Made by a program: the position numbers and the translations under genes
In this document: positions 7,468-16,856 of the stretch, piece by piece
Numbering within the stretch: position 1 is the first letter of the stretch
How the letters are laid out: the number at the start of each line of letters is the position of its first letter
The notes under the pieces: generated by a model
What the model saw: the letters and a program-made list of their open reading frames with translations, nothing else
The model's database searches: none
Told to the model about the DNA's origin: nothing
Source: PALSA-1196 sp036833805
GTDB taxonomy: Bacteria > Pseudomonadota > Gammaproteobacteria > Steroidobacterales > Steroidobacteraceae
Assembly: GCA_036833805.1 (NCBI GenBank)
Contig: DAITPA010000004.1
Span: 1-61,382, forward strand
Length of the DNA: 61,382 bases
Direction: 5' to 3'

Positions 7468-9084
7468 ATGCCTGCCGAACGGCGCACCTCCGCTACAGAA
7501 GTCAGTACCAAGGCCGCAGGCATCGTCGGGCTTGCCGTCATGTGCAGCCGCATTCTTGGCTTGATCCGCGAACAGATCTTCGCCGCGCTGTTCGGCGGCG
7601 GGCGCGCCATGGACGCATTTACCGTCGCGTTCCGCACGCCTAACCTGCTGCGTGATCTATTTGCCGAAGGCGCACTGTCCACCGCCTTCATTACGACCTT
7701 TTCCAAGACAATCGCAACCGATGGAGATGCTGCGGCGTGGCGCCTGGCGAACAAGGTCGCGACCCTCGCCGCGGTCGTATTGAGCGCGCTCTGCGTGATC
7801 GGAATCGCGATCGCGCCGCTCCTCGTCGACTTGTTTGCACCCGGGTTCGATGCCGACAAGGCACAACTGACAGTGATGCTGGCGCGCATCATGTATCCGT
7901 TCATCCTGCTCGTATCGCTCGCGGCGCTCGTGATGGGCATGCTCAATGCCAAGCAGGTCTATGGCGTCCCGGCGATGGCATCGAGCTTTTTCAACCTGGG
8001 ATCGATCGCCGGCGGTGTGCTCATCGGTCGCTGGCTCGATCCGCATTTCGGCCCGCGCGCCCTCGTCGGACTTGCCATCGGCACTCTCATCGGCGGCGGC
8101 TTACAGCTCGCGGTGCAGCTGCCGTCCTTGGCAAAGCTCGGATACGTTTTTCGGGCGGATTTTAGCTGGCGCGATGACGGCATTAAAAAGATCCTGCGGC
8201 TCATGGGCCCGGCGGTCATCGCCGCAAGCTCGGTGCAATTGAACGTGATGATCAATTCCATGTTCGCATCGACCCTGGGAGACGGGCCTATATTCTGGCT
8301 GGCCATCGCTTTTCGCTTGATGCAGCTGCCGCTCGGGGTTTTCGGCGTCGCACTTGCGACCGTGACGTTGCCGGTCTTGTCGCGCATCGCCGCCTCCGGC
8401 GACCAGATCAAGTTCCGTAGCGAGCTCGCCCGCGGCCTGCGGCTGGCATTTCTCCTGACGATTCCCGCGACCATCGGCCTTGTCATCCTGGCCGAGCCGA
8501 TCATTTCCGTGCTCTACCAGCACGGCAAGTTCAATGCCTATCAAACCGTGCAGGCGGCCGCCGCCTTGCGCTTCTACGCCATTGGTCTTGCGGCATATTC
8601 CGCGATGAAGGTACTGGTTCCGGCCTTCTACGCGCTGGATCGGCGCAAGACACCCATGATCGTGAGTTTCATAGCCGTAGGCGTGAACCTGTTCTTCAAC
8701 TGGTTGTTTACGTTCCGCCTCGGCTGGGGGCATCGGGGTCTTGCGTTGTCGACCGGCTGCGTGGCGGTGACGAACTTCCTCCTACTGTACGTGCTCATGC
8801 GTCGGCACGTCACCCAGCTGCACACGGGGCTGCTCGTGAAGATGCTGGCAAGAGTGCTGCTCGCGGGAGTCGCGCTCGGCGCCGTGTGCTGGTCCGGACA
8901 GCACTGGCTCCTGGCGGACTGGCCGGTGCAGGCGACCGCCGCAAAAGCGTTCAGTCTCTTTGCGACGATTTCGTGTGCCGGGGTTGCATTCTTTGCGGTC
9001 GCGGCGCTGCTGCGCATCACCGAGGTCACGCAGGTCCTCGGCCTCGCGCGGCAGAAGCTTGGCAAGCGCCTGCGACGCTCGTAG
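7468..9084 (+). CDS. murJ: lipid II flippase MurJ
   Basis: A 538-residue polytopic protein that moves lipid II across the inner membrane for peptidoglycan synthesis. The start ATG 7468 gives MPAERRTSATEVSTKAAGIV; family motifs follow: SRILGLIREQIFAALFG, DAFTVAFRTPNLLRDLFAEG and ALSTAFITTF, with the conserved Arg and Glu/Asp residues of the central cavity. Fourteen helices are expected and the hydropathy pattern agrees. The common partner ribF is missing; apbE follows 30 bases on instead, so the usual murJ-ribF-ileS-lspA order is broken here. Confidence 0.95.
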   Translation: MPAERRTSATEVSTKAAGIVGLAVMCSRILGLIREQIFAALFGGGRAMDAFTVAFRTPNLLRDLFAEGALSTAFITTFSKTIATDGDAAAWRLANKVATLAAVVLSALCVIGIAIAPLLVDLFAPGFDADKAQLTVMLARIMYPFILLVSLAALVMGMLNAKQVYGVPAMASSFFNLGSIAGGVLIGRWLDPHFGPRALVGLAIGTLIGGGLQLAVQLPSLAKLGYVFRADFSWRDDGIKKILRLMGPAVIAASSVQLNVMINSMFASTLGDGPIFWLAIAFRLMQLPLGVFGVALATVTLPVLSRIAASGDQIKFRSELARGLRLAFLLTIPATIGLVILAEPIISVLYQHGKFNAYQTVQAAAALRFYAIGLAAYSAMKVLVPAFYALDRRKTPMIVSFIAVGVNLFFNWLFTFRLGWGHRGLALSTGCVAVTNFLLLYVLMRRHVTQLHTGLLVKMLARVLLAGVALGAVCWSGQHWLLADWPVQATAAKAFSLFATISCAGVAFFAVAALLRITEVTQVLGLARQKLGKRLRRS

Positions 9085-9159
9085 CGAAGGCGCGCGTTAG
9101 GTAGGCTTGCGCTTATGGCACCAAAATTTACCTGCAGCGGCAATTGCCAGGTCCCAAAG

Positions 9160-10194
9160 ATGCGCGCCTCACCGGGGTCGCGCGCTGGCGGGTGGATTTG
9201 GAGCGTTATTGCGTGCGCCATCGTATGTGCTCTCGGCGCCACGCCCGCGCGGGCGGCGTGGATGGCGCGCGATGACGCCATCATGGGCACGCGCATCAGG
9301 GTCGAGCTGCTGGCCGACGATGCCGCGAAGGGTTCAGCGGCCATTGATGCCGTCATGGCCGAGATGCGCCGCATTGATGAACTCATGAGCCACTACAAGC
9401 CCGAAAGCGAGCTCTCGCAGATCAACCTGCGGGCGGCGGCGGAGCCGGTGCACGTCGATCGCGAGCTCTTTGACTTGCTAAAGCTGTCTCAGCATTTCTC
9501 GGAAATCACGGACGGCGCCTTTGACATCACCTACGCAGGCGTGGGCCGCCTGTACGACTATCGCTTACATATCAAGCCGACCGAGGCCCAGATCCAGGCC
9601 GCTCTACCCAGCGTCAATTGGCGCAATCTCATTCTCGATCCTGACAAGCTGACCGTGAAGTTCGCGCGGCCCGGCATGCGCATCGATGTGGGAGGGATCG
9701 GTAAGGGCTACGCAGTTGATCGCTGCATTGCCATCCTGCAGTCGTTGGGGTTCCATAACGCGCTGGTCACGGCTGGCGGGGACAGCCGCATCATCGGCGA
9801 TCATGACGGGCGTCCGTGGGTCATCGGCATCCGCCACCCTGATGACCCGAATAAGATCGTGACGCGCTTGCCGCTCGTGGACACGGCGATGTCGACTTCC
9901 GGGGATTACTACCGCTACTTCGATGCCAACGGCGTGCGCTACCACCACATCATCGATCCGCGCACCGGGCATTCCGCCAGCCGAGTGCGGAGCGCGACAA
10001 TTCTGGGTCCGACGGCGACCGAGACCGACGGGCTTTCAAAGACGGCGTTTGTCCTTGGAGCAGAGAAGACTCTCGAGATCATTAATCGCATGCCCAAGTT
10101 CGATGCGATCTTCATCACCCCCGACGGACGCGTGTTGTATTCGCACGGCTTAGAACCGCCGGCGGCGCAAAACCTTCCGCCCGCAAAGCCCTAG
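9160..10194 (+). CDS. apbE: FAD:protein FMN transferase ApbE
   Basis: Attaches FMN covalently to Thr residues of exported flavoproteins such as Rnf/Nqr subunits. ATG 9160 has AGG eight bases upstream and leaves a signal peptide (SVIACAIVCALGATPARA); ATG 9115 is an alternative. Domain evidence: MGTRIRVELL at the mature start, DELMSHYKPESELSQIN, FDITYAGVGRLYDYR, the FAD/Mg motif RIDVGGIGKGYAVDR, STSGDYYRYF and HHIIDPRTGHSASRV. Length (344 residues) is normal. No target flavoprotein is encoded in the window, so the client must be elsewhere. It follows murJ closely and may be co-transcribed. Confidence 0.93.
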   Translation: MRASPGSRAGGWIWSVIACAIVCALGATPARAAWMARDDAIMGTRIRVELLADDAAKGSAAIDAVMAEMRRIDELMSHYKPESELSQINLRAAAEPVHVDRELFDLLKLSQHFSEITDGAFDITYAGVGRLYDYRLHIKPTEAQIQAALPSVNWRNLILDPDKLTVKFARPGMRIDVGGIGKGYAVDRCIAILQSLGFHNALVTAGGDSRIIGDHDGRPWVIGIRHPDDPNKIVTRLPLVDTAMSTSGDYYRYFDANGVRYHHIIDPRTGHSASRVRSATILGPTATETDGLSKTAFVLGAEKTLEIINRMPKFDAIFITPDGRVLYSHGLEPPAAQNLPPAKP

Positions 10195-10225
10195 TCGGCT
10201 TGCGGGGAGGGCGCGCGCCGTCTAC

Positions 10226-10510
10226 TTACTGGGGTGCGTTACCGTGATGCGCCGATAACAGTGCATCAACTTCGCGCTCGGCCAGGAGCCAATCTTCAAG
10301 CTCGTAGCCGCTCGCAAATCCACGCGTCTCCGCGCGCAGGTACGCCGCTTCCGCGATCATCGCCCGGCGCGTCTCATCGGCAACACTGCCGCCAGCTACT
10401 GCGGATGCTGTCGGCTGGGTGCTGCGGGATGATGTGCGCGGACGCACACGTTTCTTGGGCGAGATGACTTCCGGGGTTCGCGGTAAGTCGGGGGTTCGGC
10501 GATTAGCCAT
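10226..10510 (-). CDS. DUF2934 domain protein
   Basis: A 94-residue protein with a basic, disordered N-terminal half (Pro/Arg/Ser-rich) and a C-terminal DUF2934 helix pair: MIAEAAYLRAETRGFASG followed by ELEDWLLAEREV. This small domain occurs in many proteobacteria and has no known function. It lies 117 bases downstream of galU on the same strand and may be read from its transcript. The start is ATG 10510, with AAAGGAGG 6 bases upstream. Confidence 0.82.
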   Translation of the reverse strand: MANRRTPDLPRTPEVISPKKRVRPRTSSRSTQPTASAVAGGSVADETRRAMIAEAAYLRAETRGFASGYELEDWLLAEREVDALLSAHHGNAPQ

Positions 10511-10627
10511 ACGCGCCTCCTTTGCGATGGTGTGCAGCTAGCATGCGGCGGCGACGGCGGACATGCAAGCGTTACAGTAAACGCTGCGTCGATCCGCGCT
10601 TCAGCCACTTGTCAAAGGGCTACAACA

Positions 10628-11557
10628 TCACTTGTGTTGGGCTTTGGCCTTCTGTTTCGCCTTCGGTTTGCGTACGCCTACGCGCGCAATCCCATTCAAA
10701 TATTTTTGAAACTCGCGGCCGAGCTGTGGATGCGCGAGTGCGTATTCGACAGTCGCCTGCAAATAGCCCAACTTGCTGCCGCAATCGTAGCGCTTGCCGG
10801 AAAAGCGATGCGCGTAGACCGCCTCCTCGCTCATGAGCGCGCCAATACCGTCGGTGAGCTGAATCTCGCCGCCCGAGCCACGGCTGATCTTTTCCAGATG
10901 TGCAAAGATTGCCGGTGTCAGCACGTAACGGCCGACCACCGCCAGGTTCGAGCGCGCGACCGCAGGCTTGGGTTTTTCGACGATGCTGCGAATACGACTG
11001 GTCGCAGAGTCCTTCGCTTCCACCTCGACAATGCCGTAGCGCTCGGTATCGCGATGCGGTACGAGTTCCACGCCGAGCACGCTGGAGCGCTTCTCGCCGT
11101 ACACTTCGGCCATCTGCTGCAGGCAAGGCACGTCGCTGCGAATGAGGTCGTCGGCGAGGTGCACGAAAAAAGGCTCCGCCCCGACCGCGGGCTGCGCACA
11201 CAGCACCGCATGGCCGAGGCCGAGCGGCGCGGGCTGCCGGATATAGATGCAGGCGGCATAAGAGGGCAGCACGCTTCTGATTTGATTCAAGAGATCGCTC
11301 TTGCCCTGCGATCGCAGCAATTGCTCGAGCTCCGGATCGGAGTCGAAGTGATCCTCAATCGCCCGCTTGGATGCGCCTGTGATAAAGACGAGGCGCCGCG
11401 CACCCGCCGCCAAGGCTTCCTCCACCGCATACTGAATGAGCGGCTTGTCGACGACCGGCAGCATCTCCTTGGGACTGGCTTTGGTCGCCGGCAGAAAGCG
11501 CGTGCCGCGTCCGGCGACCGGAAATACCGCAGTACGAATCAAAGTTTTTGTAACCAT
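10628..11557 (-). CDS. galU: UTP-glucose-1-phosphate uridylyltransferase
   Basis: Makes UDP-glucose from UTP and glucose-1-phosphate for LPS, exopolysaccharide and osmolyte synthesis. ATG 11557 is chosen because AGGAG lies seven bases upstream; an in-frame GTG at 11575 would put that site inside the gene. The product (309 residues) has the nucleotide-binding start FPVAGRGTRFLPATKASPKE, the LPVVDKPLIQYAVEEA loop, QPAPLGLGHAVLCA and the late GSGGEIQLTDGI. The C-terminus is rich in Lys/Gln. It lies 35 bases downstream of lapB and is probably in the same operon, tying it to envelope synthesis. Confidence 0.96.
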   Translation of the reverse strand: MVTKTLIRTAVFPVAGRGTRFLPATKASPKEMLPVVDKPLIQYAVEEALAAGARRLVFITGASKRAIEDHFDSDPELEQLLRSQGKSDLLNQIRSVLPSYAACIYIRQPAPLGLGHAVLCAQPAVGAEPFFVHLADDLIRSDVPCLQQMAEVYGEKRSSVLGVELVPHRDTERYGIVEVEAKDSATSRIRSIVEKPKPAVARSNLAVVGRYVLTPAIFAHLEKISRGSGGEIQLTDGIGALMSEEAVYAHRFSGKRYDCGSKLGYLQATVEYALAHPQLGREFQKYLNGIARVGVRKPKAKQKAKAQHK

Positions 11558-11592
11558 TCGGCGCTCCTGTCGCACTCAAACCTCCCGAGTCA

Positions 11593-12687
11593 TCAGACCG
11601 CGCGTGCTGCCTCGTCGCTGCGCTCGGCCCACTTGAACACGATCGGATGCAGCGTGTCCCAGGCGCGGCATTTGGGACAACGCCAGTACCAGCCGACGCT
11701 CGGCAAGCCACAATCGTCGCATTGATAGCGGCCACCAACATCGCCCATGCGGATCAGGAGTGCGCGCAGCGAGGATACATCTGCGGGTAGCTCGGCGACG
11801 TCCTTCGCCGGCAGCGCTGTAGCTATGAGCCAAGCCAGCTGCCGTGTGCTCACGCGGCCGGTCGCACGCAGGCGTGCACTCAGATCGGCCAAAAGCGCAG
11901 TCTCGCCGTCGCTGTCAACGAGCGCCAGCACCCGCGGAATGATCTCGAGCGCAAGCCCCGGCGCCGCCTGCAGGGCCTCGAGGTAAAGGCCGAGGGCCGA
12001 TGCACTGTCGCCCGAGGCGGCAATAATCCGCGCGTTAAGAATCTGCGCGCGCGGCAGCGCCGCATCGTGAGCGCGCGCCTGCTTGAGCAGCGCCTGCACG
12101 CGCGCAGCGTCGCCCTGTAGCACGGCATGCTCGGCAAGCTCGCACAGATAGTGAGCGGCAACTCGACGTCGCTCCAACTGCAGCGCCGCCGGCAGCTCAT
12201 GAAAGACCTTCAGAGCATTGGCCCAATCACCCGCCTGCTCGTGAATCCGCACCAGGTGATCAAGCGCCGCGTCGCGGTACTCGCGCGTCGCGGCGAGTTC
12301 CTCGAACAGGCGCTCTGCACGGTCCATGAGGCCGGCGCTGGCGTAATCCAAGGCGAGCTCAAACGCGCCGCGCTGCGCAACCGCCGCGGCGCCTTCGCCG
12401 CGCAGTCGCGTATGTATGGCAATGGCGCGTTCAACTTCGCCGCGGCGTCGAAACAGACTGCCGAGCGCGAATTGAATCTCGACCGCGTCGCCGTCAACTT
12501 CGGCCATACGCGCGAAGACGTCGGCGGCGCGGTCAAAGCGATCGTTGATGAGGTGATCGAGGCCGACATAGTAGTCGCGCGGCAGCCGCACCGTGCGCGC
12601 GAACGCCCTACTATGGCCAAGCGCCCAGGCGATACCACCCACGACAATGAATGCGAGTGCCAGAAGCAGTGGAGACAGCTCAATCAT
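11593..12687 (-). CDS. lapB: lipopolysaccharide assembly protein LapB
   Basis: A 364-residue protein with one N-terminal membrane helix (LLLALAFIVVGGIAWALG), a run of TPR repeats (LINDRFDRAADVFARMAE; ALGSLFRRRGEVERAIAIH and more) and a C-terminal rubredoxin-like zinc domain with CDDCGLPSVGW and CPKCRAWDTL. LapB of E. coli (YciM) promotes FtsH-mediated turnover of LpxC and so balances LPS with phospholipid synthesis. Length and domains match. Eighteen bases separate it from ihfB; lapA, which usually lies between them, is missing. Confidence 0.95.
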   Translation of the reverse strand: MIELSPLLLALAFIVVGGIAWALGHSRAFARTVRLPRDYYVGLDHLINDRFDRAADVFARMAEVDGDAVEIQFALGSLFRRRGEVERAIAIHTRLRGEGAAAVAQRGAFELALDYASAGLMDRAERLFEELAATREYRDAALDHLVRIHEQAGDWANALKVFHELPAALQLERRRVAAHYLCELAEHAVLQGDAARVQALLKQARAHDAALPRAQILNARIIAASGDSASALGLYLEALQAAPGLALEIIPRVLALVDSDGETALLADLSARLRATGRVSTRQLAWLIATALPAKDVAELPADVSSLRALLIRMGDVGGRYQCDDCGLPSVGWYWRCPKCRAWDTLHPIVFKWAERSDEAARAV

Positions 12688-12705
12688 GACAGTGCACTGT
12701 GGCGG

Positions 12706-13008
12706 TCAGTCACGGATAGGTCGATCGGCTCCGTCGTTGACACGCTCGCGCAGATCCTTGCCCGGCTTGAAGTGCGGTACGTACTTTCCCGACAGCGCGA
12801 CCGCCTCGCCAGTCTTGGGATTTCTGCCCTGGCGCGGCGGGCGAAAATGCAACGAGAAGCTGCCGAAGCCGCGGATCTCGATGCGCTCGCCCTGCGACAG
12901 AGCATCGCTCATGATCTCGAGCATCTGCTTCAACGCAAGCTCGACATCCTTCGCGGGCAGATGCTTCTGCTTCGCTGTGATGATCTCGATGAGTTCCGAT
13001 TTCGTCAT
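12706..13008 (-). CDS. ihfB: integration host factor subunit beta
   Basis: A 100-residue HU/IHF-family protein that, with IHF-alpha, bends DNA by about 160 degrees. The sequence follows IhfB: MTKSELIEIITAKQKHLPAK, the dimer core VELALKQMLEIMSDALSQG, GFGSFSLHFRPPRQGRNPKTG with the intercalating Pro of the beta arm, and YVPHFKPGKDLRERV. It sits between rpsA and lapB, its normal place, and is probably co-transcribed with rpsA from upstream, the two genes being only 36 bases apart. Confidence 0.97.
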   Translation of the reverse strand: MTKSELIEIITAKQKHLPAKDVELALKQMLEIMSDALSQGERIEIRGFGSFSLHFRPPRQGRNPKTGEAVALSGKYVPHFKPGKDLRERVNDGADRPIRD

Positions 13009-13044
13009 GCGTCGCCCGATTCCGATTCGCTGCGCGAGGTGCGA

Positions 13045-14724
13045 TCAGTCCTGCTCCGAGCCGATCTGCTCCTTCAAGAGGTCGCCCAGGCTCGTGCCGG
13101 CAGATGCCTGGTCCGAGGAACGGTAACTCTGCACGGCCTCGGCCTCCTCATGAGCCTCCTTGGCCTTGATCGACAGCGAGATGGTGCGCGTCTTGCGATC
13201 CACGCCGGTGAATTTCGCCTCGACCTCGTCGCCGACCTTCAGCACCATGCGCGCATCCTCGATGCGGTCACGACCGAGTTCGGCCGCGCGCAGCTGTCCA
13301 TCGACACCATTACCGAGATCGATGACCGCGCCGCGCGCATCGACCTCTTTCACGACGCCACGCACGATCGTGCCCTTGGGGTTTTCCGCGATATAGGCCG
13401 AAAACGGATCCTTCGCGAGCTGCTTGATGCCGAGCGAAATGCGCTCCCGTTCCGGGTCGATTGCCAGCACCATGGCCTCGAGCTGCTGGCCCTTCTGGTA
13501 GTTGCGTACCGCCTCTTCGCCAGGCTGATCCCAGGAAATATCGGACAGGTGCACAAGGCCGTCGATGTTGCCCTGCAGGCCGATGAAAATGCCGAAGTCG
13601 GTGATTGACTTGATCTGCCCTGCGACCTTGTCGCCGCGGTTGTAGTTCTCCGCGAATTCCTTCCACGGATTCGCCTGACACTGTTTGAGTCCCAGGGAGA
13701 TACGGCGGCGCTCCTCGTCAACGTCGAGCACCATGACCTCGACTTCCTGCCCGGTGTGCACGACCTTCGCCGGATTGACGTTCTTGTTGGTCCAGTCCAT
13801 CTCCGAGACGTGCACCAACCCCTCAACGCCGTCCTCGATCTCAACGAACGCGCCGTAGTCGGCAATGTTCGTGACCTTGCCAAATACGCGCGTGTGCGGT
13901 GGGTAGCGCCGCGCGATGTTCTCCCACGGATCCGCACCCAACTGCTTAAGCCCTAGGCTCACGCGCGAGCGCTCGCGGTCGAACTTCAGAATGCGCACTT
14001 CGACCTCATCGCCGACCTTCACCACTTCGGACGGGTGCTTGACGCGCTTCCAGGCCATATCGGTGATGTGCAGGAGGCCGTCAATGCCGCCCAAATCCAC
14101 GAACGCGCCGTAGTCGGTCAGATTCTTGACCGCGCCGCGTACGATTGCGCCTTCTTGCAAGTTGTCCATGAGCGCAGTGCGTTCCGCGGAGAACTCCTGC
14201 TCCACGACCGCGCGCCGCGACACGACAACATTATTGCGCTTCTGATCGAGCTTGATGACCTTGAATTCCAGAGGCTTGCCTTCGAGATACGAGGTATCGC
14301 GCACGGGGCGCACATCCACTAGCGAGCCCGGCAGAAAGGCGCGCACGGTTTCGATTTCGACTGTGAAGCCGCCCTTCACACGCCCGGTGATCACGCCGGT
14401 GACGATTTCCTGATTATTGAAGGCGGTTTCAAGGCGCGTCCAGGTGCGAGCGCGTTTGGCCTTCTCACGCGACAGCCGCGTTTCGCCGGTGCCGTCCTCG
14501 ACCGAATCGAGCGCAACCTCTACCTCGTCGCCCGCCTTGACTTCGAGCACTCCGTGTTCGTTCTTGAACTGCTCTACCGGAATCACCGCCTCGGACTTGA
14601 GTCCCACATTGACGATGACGACGTCGTCAGAAACTTCAATCACAAGGCCCGTCAAGATCATCCCTGGACGGATGCGTTGATTGGCGAGACTCTGCTCAAA
14701 CATCTGCGCAAAATTTTCGGTCAT
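13045..14724 (-). CDS. rpsA: 30S ribosomal protein S1
   Basis: A 559-residue protein with six S1 (OB-fold) repeats, which recruits mRNA to the 30S subunit. The start is set at ATG 14724 (MTENFAQMFEQS), as in other S1 proteins; longer frames exist but are not family-like. Repeats are evident as GMILTGLVIEVSDDVVIVNV, GVITGRVKGGFTVEIE, GAVKNLTDYGAFVDLGGIDG, GKVTNIADYGAFVEIEDGVE, GQIKSITDFGIFIGLQGNID and GVVKEVDARGAVIDLGNGVD. A gap of 123 bases separates it from cmk and may hold a promoter and the leader for S1 autoregulation, although no structure is obvious. Confidence 0.98.
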   Translation of the reverse strand: MTENFAQMFEQSLANQRIRPGMILTGLVIEVSDDVVIVNVGLKSEAVIPVEQFKNEHGVLEVKAGDEVEVALDSVEDGTGETRLSREKAKRARTWTRLETAFNNQEIVTGVITGRVKGGFTVEIETVRAFLPGSLVDVRPVRDTSYLEGKPLEFKVIKLDQKRNNVVVSRRAVVEQEFSAERTALMDNLQEGAIVRGAVKNLTDYGAFVDLGGIDGLLHITDMAWKRVKHPSEVVKVGDEVEVRILKFDRERSRVSLGLKQLGADPWENIARRYPPHTRVFGKVTNIADYGAFVEIEDGVEGLVHVSEMDWTNKNVNPAKVVHTGQEVEVMVLDVDEERRRISLGLKQCQANPWKEFAENYNRGDKVAGQIKSITDFGIFIGLQGNIDGLVHLSDISWDQPGEEAVRNYQKGQQLEAMVLAIDPERERISLGIKQLAKDPFSAYIAENPKGTIVRGVVKEVDARGAVIDLGNGVDGQLRAAELGRDRIEDARMVLKVGDEVEAKFTGVDRKTRTISLSIKAKEAHEEAEAVQSYRSSDQASAGTSLGDLLKEQIGSEQD

Positions 14725-14847
14725 ACCTTCACTCGCACGTCGAATCACGTGCATACGCCCAGACGCCATCCACCGCGTTCCAGGGATGATGAAATTCGGC
14801 CAAGCCATCCATAGCCCAGCCACGAGTACTCGACAAAAACCGTCGCC

Positions 14848-15531
14848 TTAGATCCACAATGAGCAACTGCGACCCAACGCTACGACGCGATCGACCACTT
14901 GGTCGATCGCAAGCTCGGTCGAGTCGATCACGTGGGCATCCGGCGCCGCCAACAGGGGACTAACCTTGCGGGTTAAATCCCTCAAATCCCGCTCGGCGAT
15001 CTCGCGCGAAAGGACGGGAAGGCTAACATCGGACCCCTTGTCTTTCAACTGCTTATAACGTCGCAAGGCCCTCTGCGCGGGGCTCGCCGTCAGAAAGATC
15101 TTCAGCGGCGCCGCAGGGAACACCACAGTGCCCATGTCGCGGCCGTCGGCGATGAGCCCGGGGGGCAGGCAGAAGGCGCGTTGCCGCCCGAGGAGCGCCG
15201 CCCGCACCTCAAGCCATGCCGCGACCCGGGAGGCGCCTTGCCCGGCGATTTCCGAGCGCAGCTCAAGAGTCACGTCGCGCCCGGAGAGCGTGACGAGCTC
15301 CTCCCCGTCCGCGCGCACGCCGAAACGGATCTGCATCGATGAGGCAAGCTGTGCGTGCCCGGGAACGTCGTTCGGGTCGAGCCGGCTATCGAGTCCGGCC
15401 AAGGCCACCAGGCGATACAGGGCGCCGCTGTCAAGGAGGTGCCAGCCGGCATGACGGGCGACTGCGCGACTGATTGTGCCTTTGCCCGAGCCGCTCGGGC
15501 CGTCAATGGTCACAACGGCTGCTACCGGCAT
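14848..15531 (-). CDS. cmk: cytidylate kinase
   Basis: A 227-residue kinase that phosphorylates CMP and dCMP. It has the P-loop GPSGSGKGT, DSGALYRLVAL, the NMP-binding RDVTLELRSEIAG, GRDMGTVVFP and the LID-like YKQLKDKGSDVSLPVLSREIAERD. The ATG overlaps the end of aroA by ten bases, so translational coupling is likely. The order aroA-cmk-rpsA is the standard gammaproteobacterial one. Confidence 0.97.
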   Translation of the reverse strand: MPVAAVVTIDGPSGSGKGTISRAVARHAGWHLLDSGALYRLVALAGLDSRLDPNDVPGHAQLASSMQIRFGVRADGEELVTLSGRDVTLELRSEIAGQGASRVAAWLEVRAALLGRQRAFCLPPGLIADGRDMGTVVFPAAPLKIFLTASPAQRALRRYKQLKDKGSDVSLPVLSREIAERDLRDLTRKVSPLLAAPDAHVIDSTELAIDQVVDRVVALGRSCSLWI

Positions 15532-16856
15532 AGCTCAATCCGCAAGCCAATCGCATGCGCGCTTGCGACGAAGTTCGGAAAAGAGGTGCCGACGCTTGCG
15601 ACATCGTGAATCTCAATAGGCGCGCGCGCGCGCACCGCCGCCACGGCGAACGCCATCGCGATACGATGATCGCCGTGGCTGTCGATGACGCCGCCGTCAA
15701 AGCCCGAGGCGCCGCGTATCCACAATCCATCAGTCAAAAGCTCATGCTCGACGCCGAGGCGCCCCAAGCCCGTTGCCATGGCGGCCAAACGGTCGCTCTC
15801 CTTAACGCGCAGCTCAAGGGCTCCGCGCACCAGGGTCTCACCCTCAGCGCAGGCAGCGGCGATGAAGAATACCGGCAGCTCATCGATCGCAAGCGGCACG
15901 GCGGCCGCGGCCACTTTGATGCCGTGTAAGGGACTTGCGTAGACCTCGATGTCGGCAACCGGCTCGGTGGAGGAATGCGCCGCGGCACCTGGCTTGCCGC
16001 AGTGCCGCACGCGGATGTCCGCGCCCATTTCGCGCAGGAGATCCAGCAAGCCGGTACGGGTGGGATTAAGGCCGATGCCGCGCAGCACAAGGCCCCGCGA
16101 CGCGGCCAAGCAGCCGGCGACGATAAAGAACGCCGCGGAAGAGAAGTCCCCAGGCACCTGTACGCGTGTCGAGCGCAACACCTGGCCGCCCTGCAGAGCG
16201 ATCGCATCGCCGGAGTGCAGCACCTCGACGCCAAAGCTTGCGAGCATTCGCTCGGTATGGTCGCGGCTCGGCGCGCGTTCAACGACCCGCGTACGTCCAT
16301 CGGCACGCAGCGCCGCAAGCAGAATCGCGGACTTCACCTGCGCGCTCGGCACCGGCAGCTCATAGTCAATTGCAGCGAGCGTGTGACCGCCGTGGATGTC
16401 AACCGGTGGCCGTCCGTCTCGCGTCATGATGTGGGCGCCCATGAGACGCAAGGGGACCGCGACGCGCTCCATCGGCCGGCGCATAAGGGAGGCGTCACCA
16501 ACAAGCTGCGAGTCGAAGGGTTGGGTCGCAAGCAGTCCCATGAAGAGCCGCATGGCGGTGCCGGCGTTTCCCATGTCGAGCGGGCCTGACGGTGCCTGCA
16601 GACGAGCGTACCCGAGGCCATGCACGATGACCTGACCGTCGTTCGGTCCATCGATGCGCACGCCCAACTGCCGCAAAGCGACGAGAGTCGCGAGGCAATC
16701 CTCACTCTTGAGAAAACCGTGAATCTCGGTATCGCCCGCGGCGATGCTGCCGAGCATCAACGCCCGATGCGAGATCGATTTGTCCCCGGGGATGAGAGCC
16801 TCGCCGTGAAGGCGGGTGCTCGGTTGAACGACATAGCGCGAGGCGACGGCCGACAT
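15522..16856 (-). CDS. aroA: 5-enolpyruvylshikimate-3-phosphate synthase
   Basis: The sixth step of the shikimate pathway, joining PEP to shikimate-3-phosphate. The 444-residue protein has GDKSISHRALMLGSIAAG (shikimate-3-phosphate and PEP contacts), GNAGTAMRLFMGLLA, the active-site DELPVFFIAAACAEG and KESDRLAAMATGL. The GNAGTA version is that of glyphosate-sensitive class I enzymes. ATG 16856 overlaps the pheA stop in TGATG; TTG 16859 is a less likely start. pheA, aroA and cmk therefore form a tightly coupled set. Confidence 0.97.
   Translation of the reverse strand: MSAVASRYVVQPSTRLHGEALIPGDKSISHRALMLGSIAAGDTEIHGFLKSEDCLATLVALRQLGVRIDGPNDGQVIVHGLGYARLQAPSGPLDMGNAGTAMRLFMGLLATQPFDSQLVGDASLMRRPMERVAVPLRLMGAHIMTRDGRPPVDIHGGHTLAAIDYELPVPSAQVKSAILLAALRADGRTRVVERAPSRDHTERMLASFGVEVLHSGDAIALQGGQVLRSTRVQVPGDFSSAAFFIVAGCLAASRGLVLRGIGLNPTRTGLLDLLREMGADIRVRHCGKPGAAAHSSTEPVADIEVYASPLHGIKVAAAAVPLAIDELPVFFIAAACAEGETLVRGALELRVKESDRLAAMATGLGRLGVEHELLTDGLWIRGASGFDGGVIDSHGDHRIAMAFAVAAVRARAPIEIHDVASVGTSFPNFVASAHAIGLRIELCR

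Noticed and set aside
12127..13608. Plus-strand open frame of 493 codons
   Set aside because: Runs antisense across lapB, ihfB and rpsA, all three clearly real genes.
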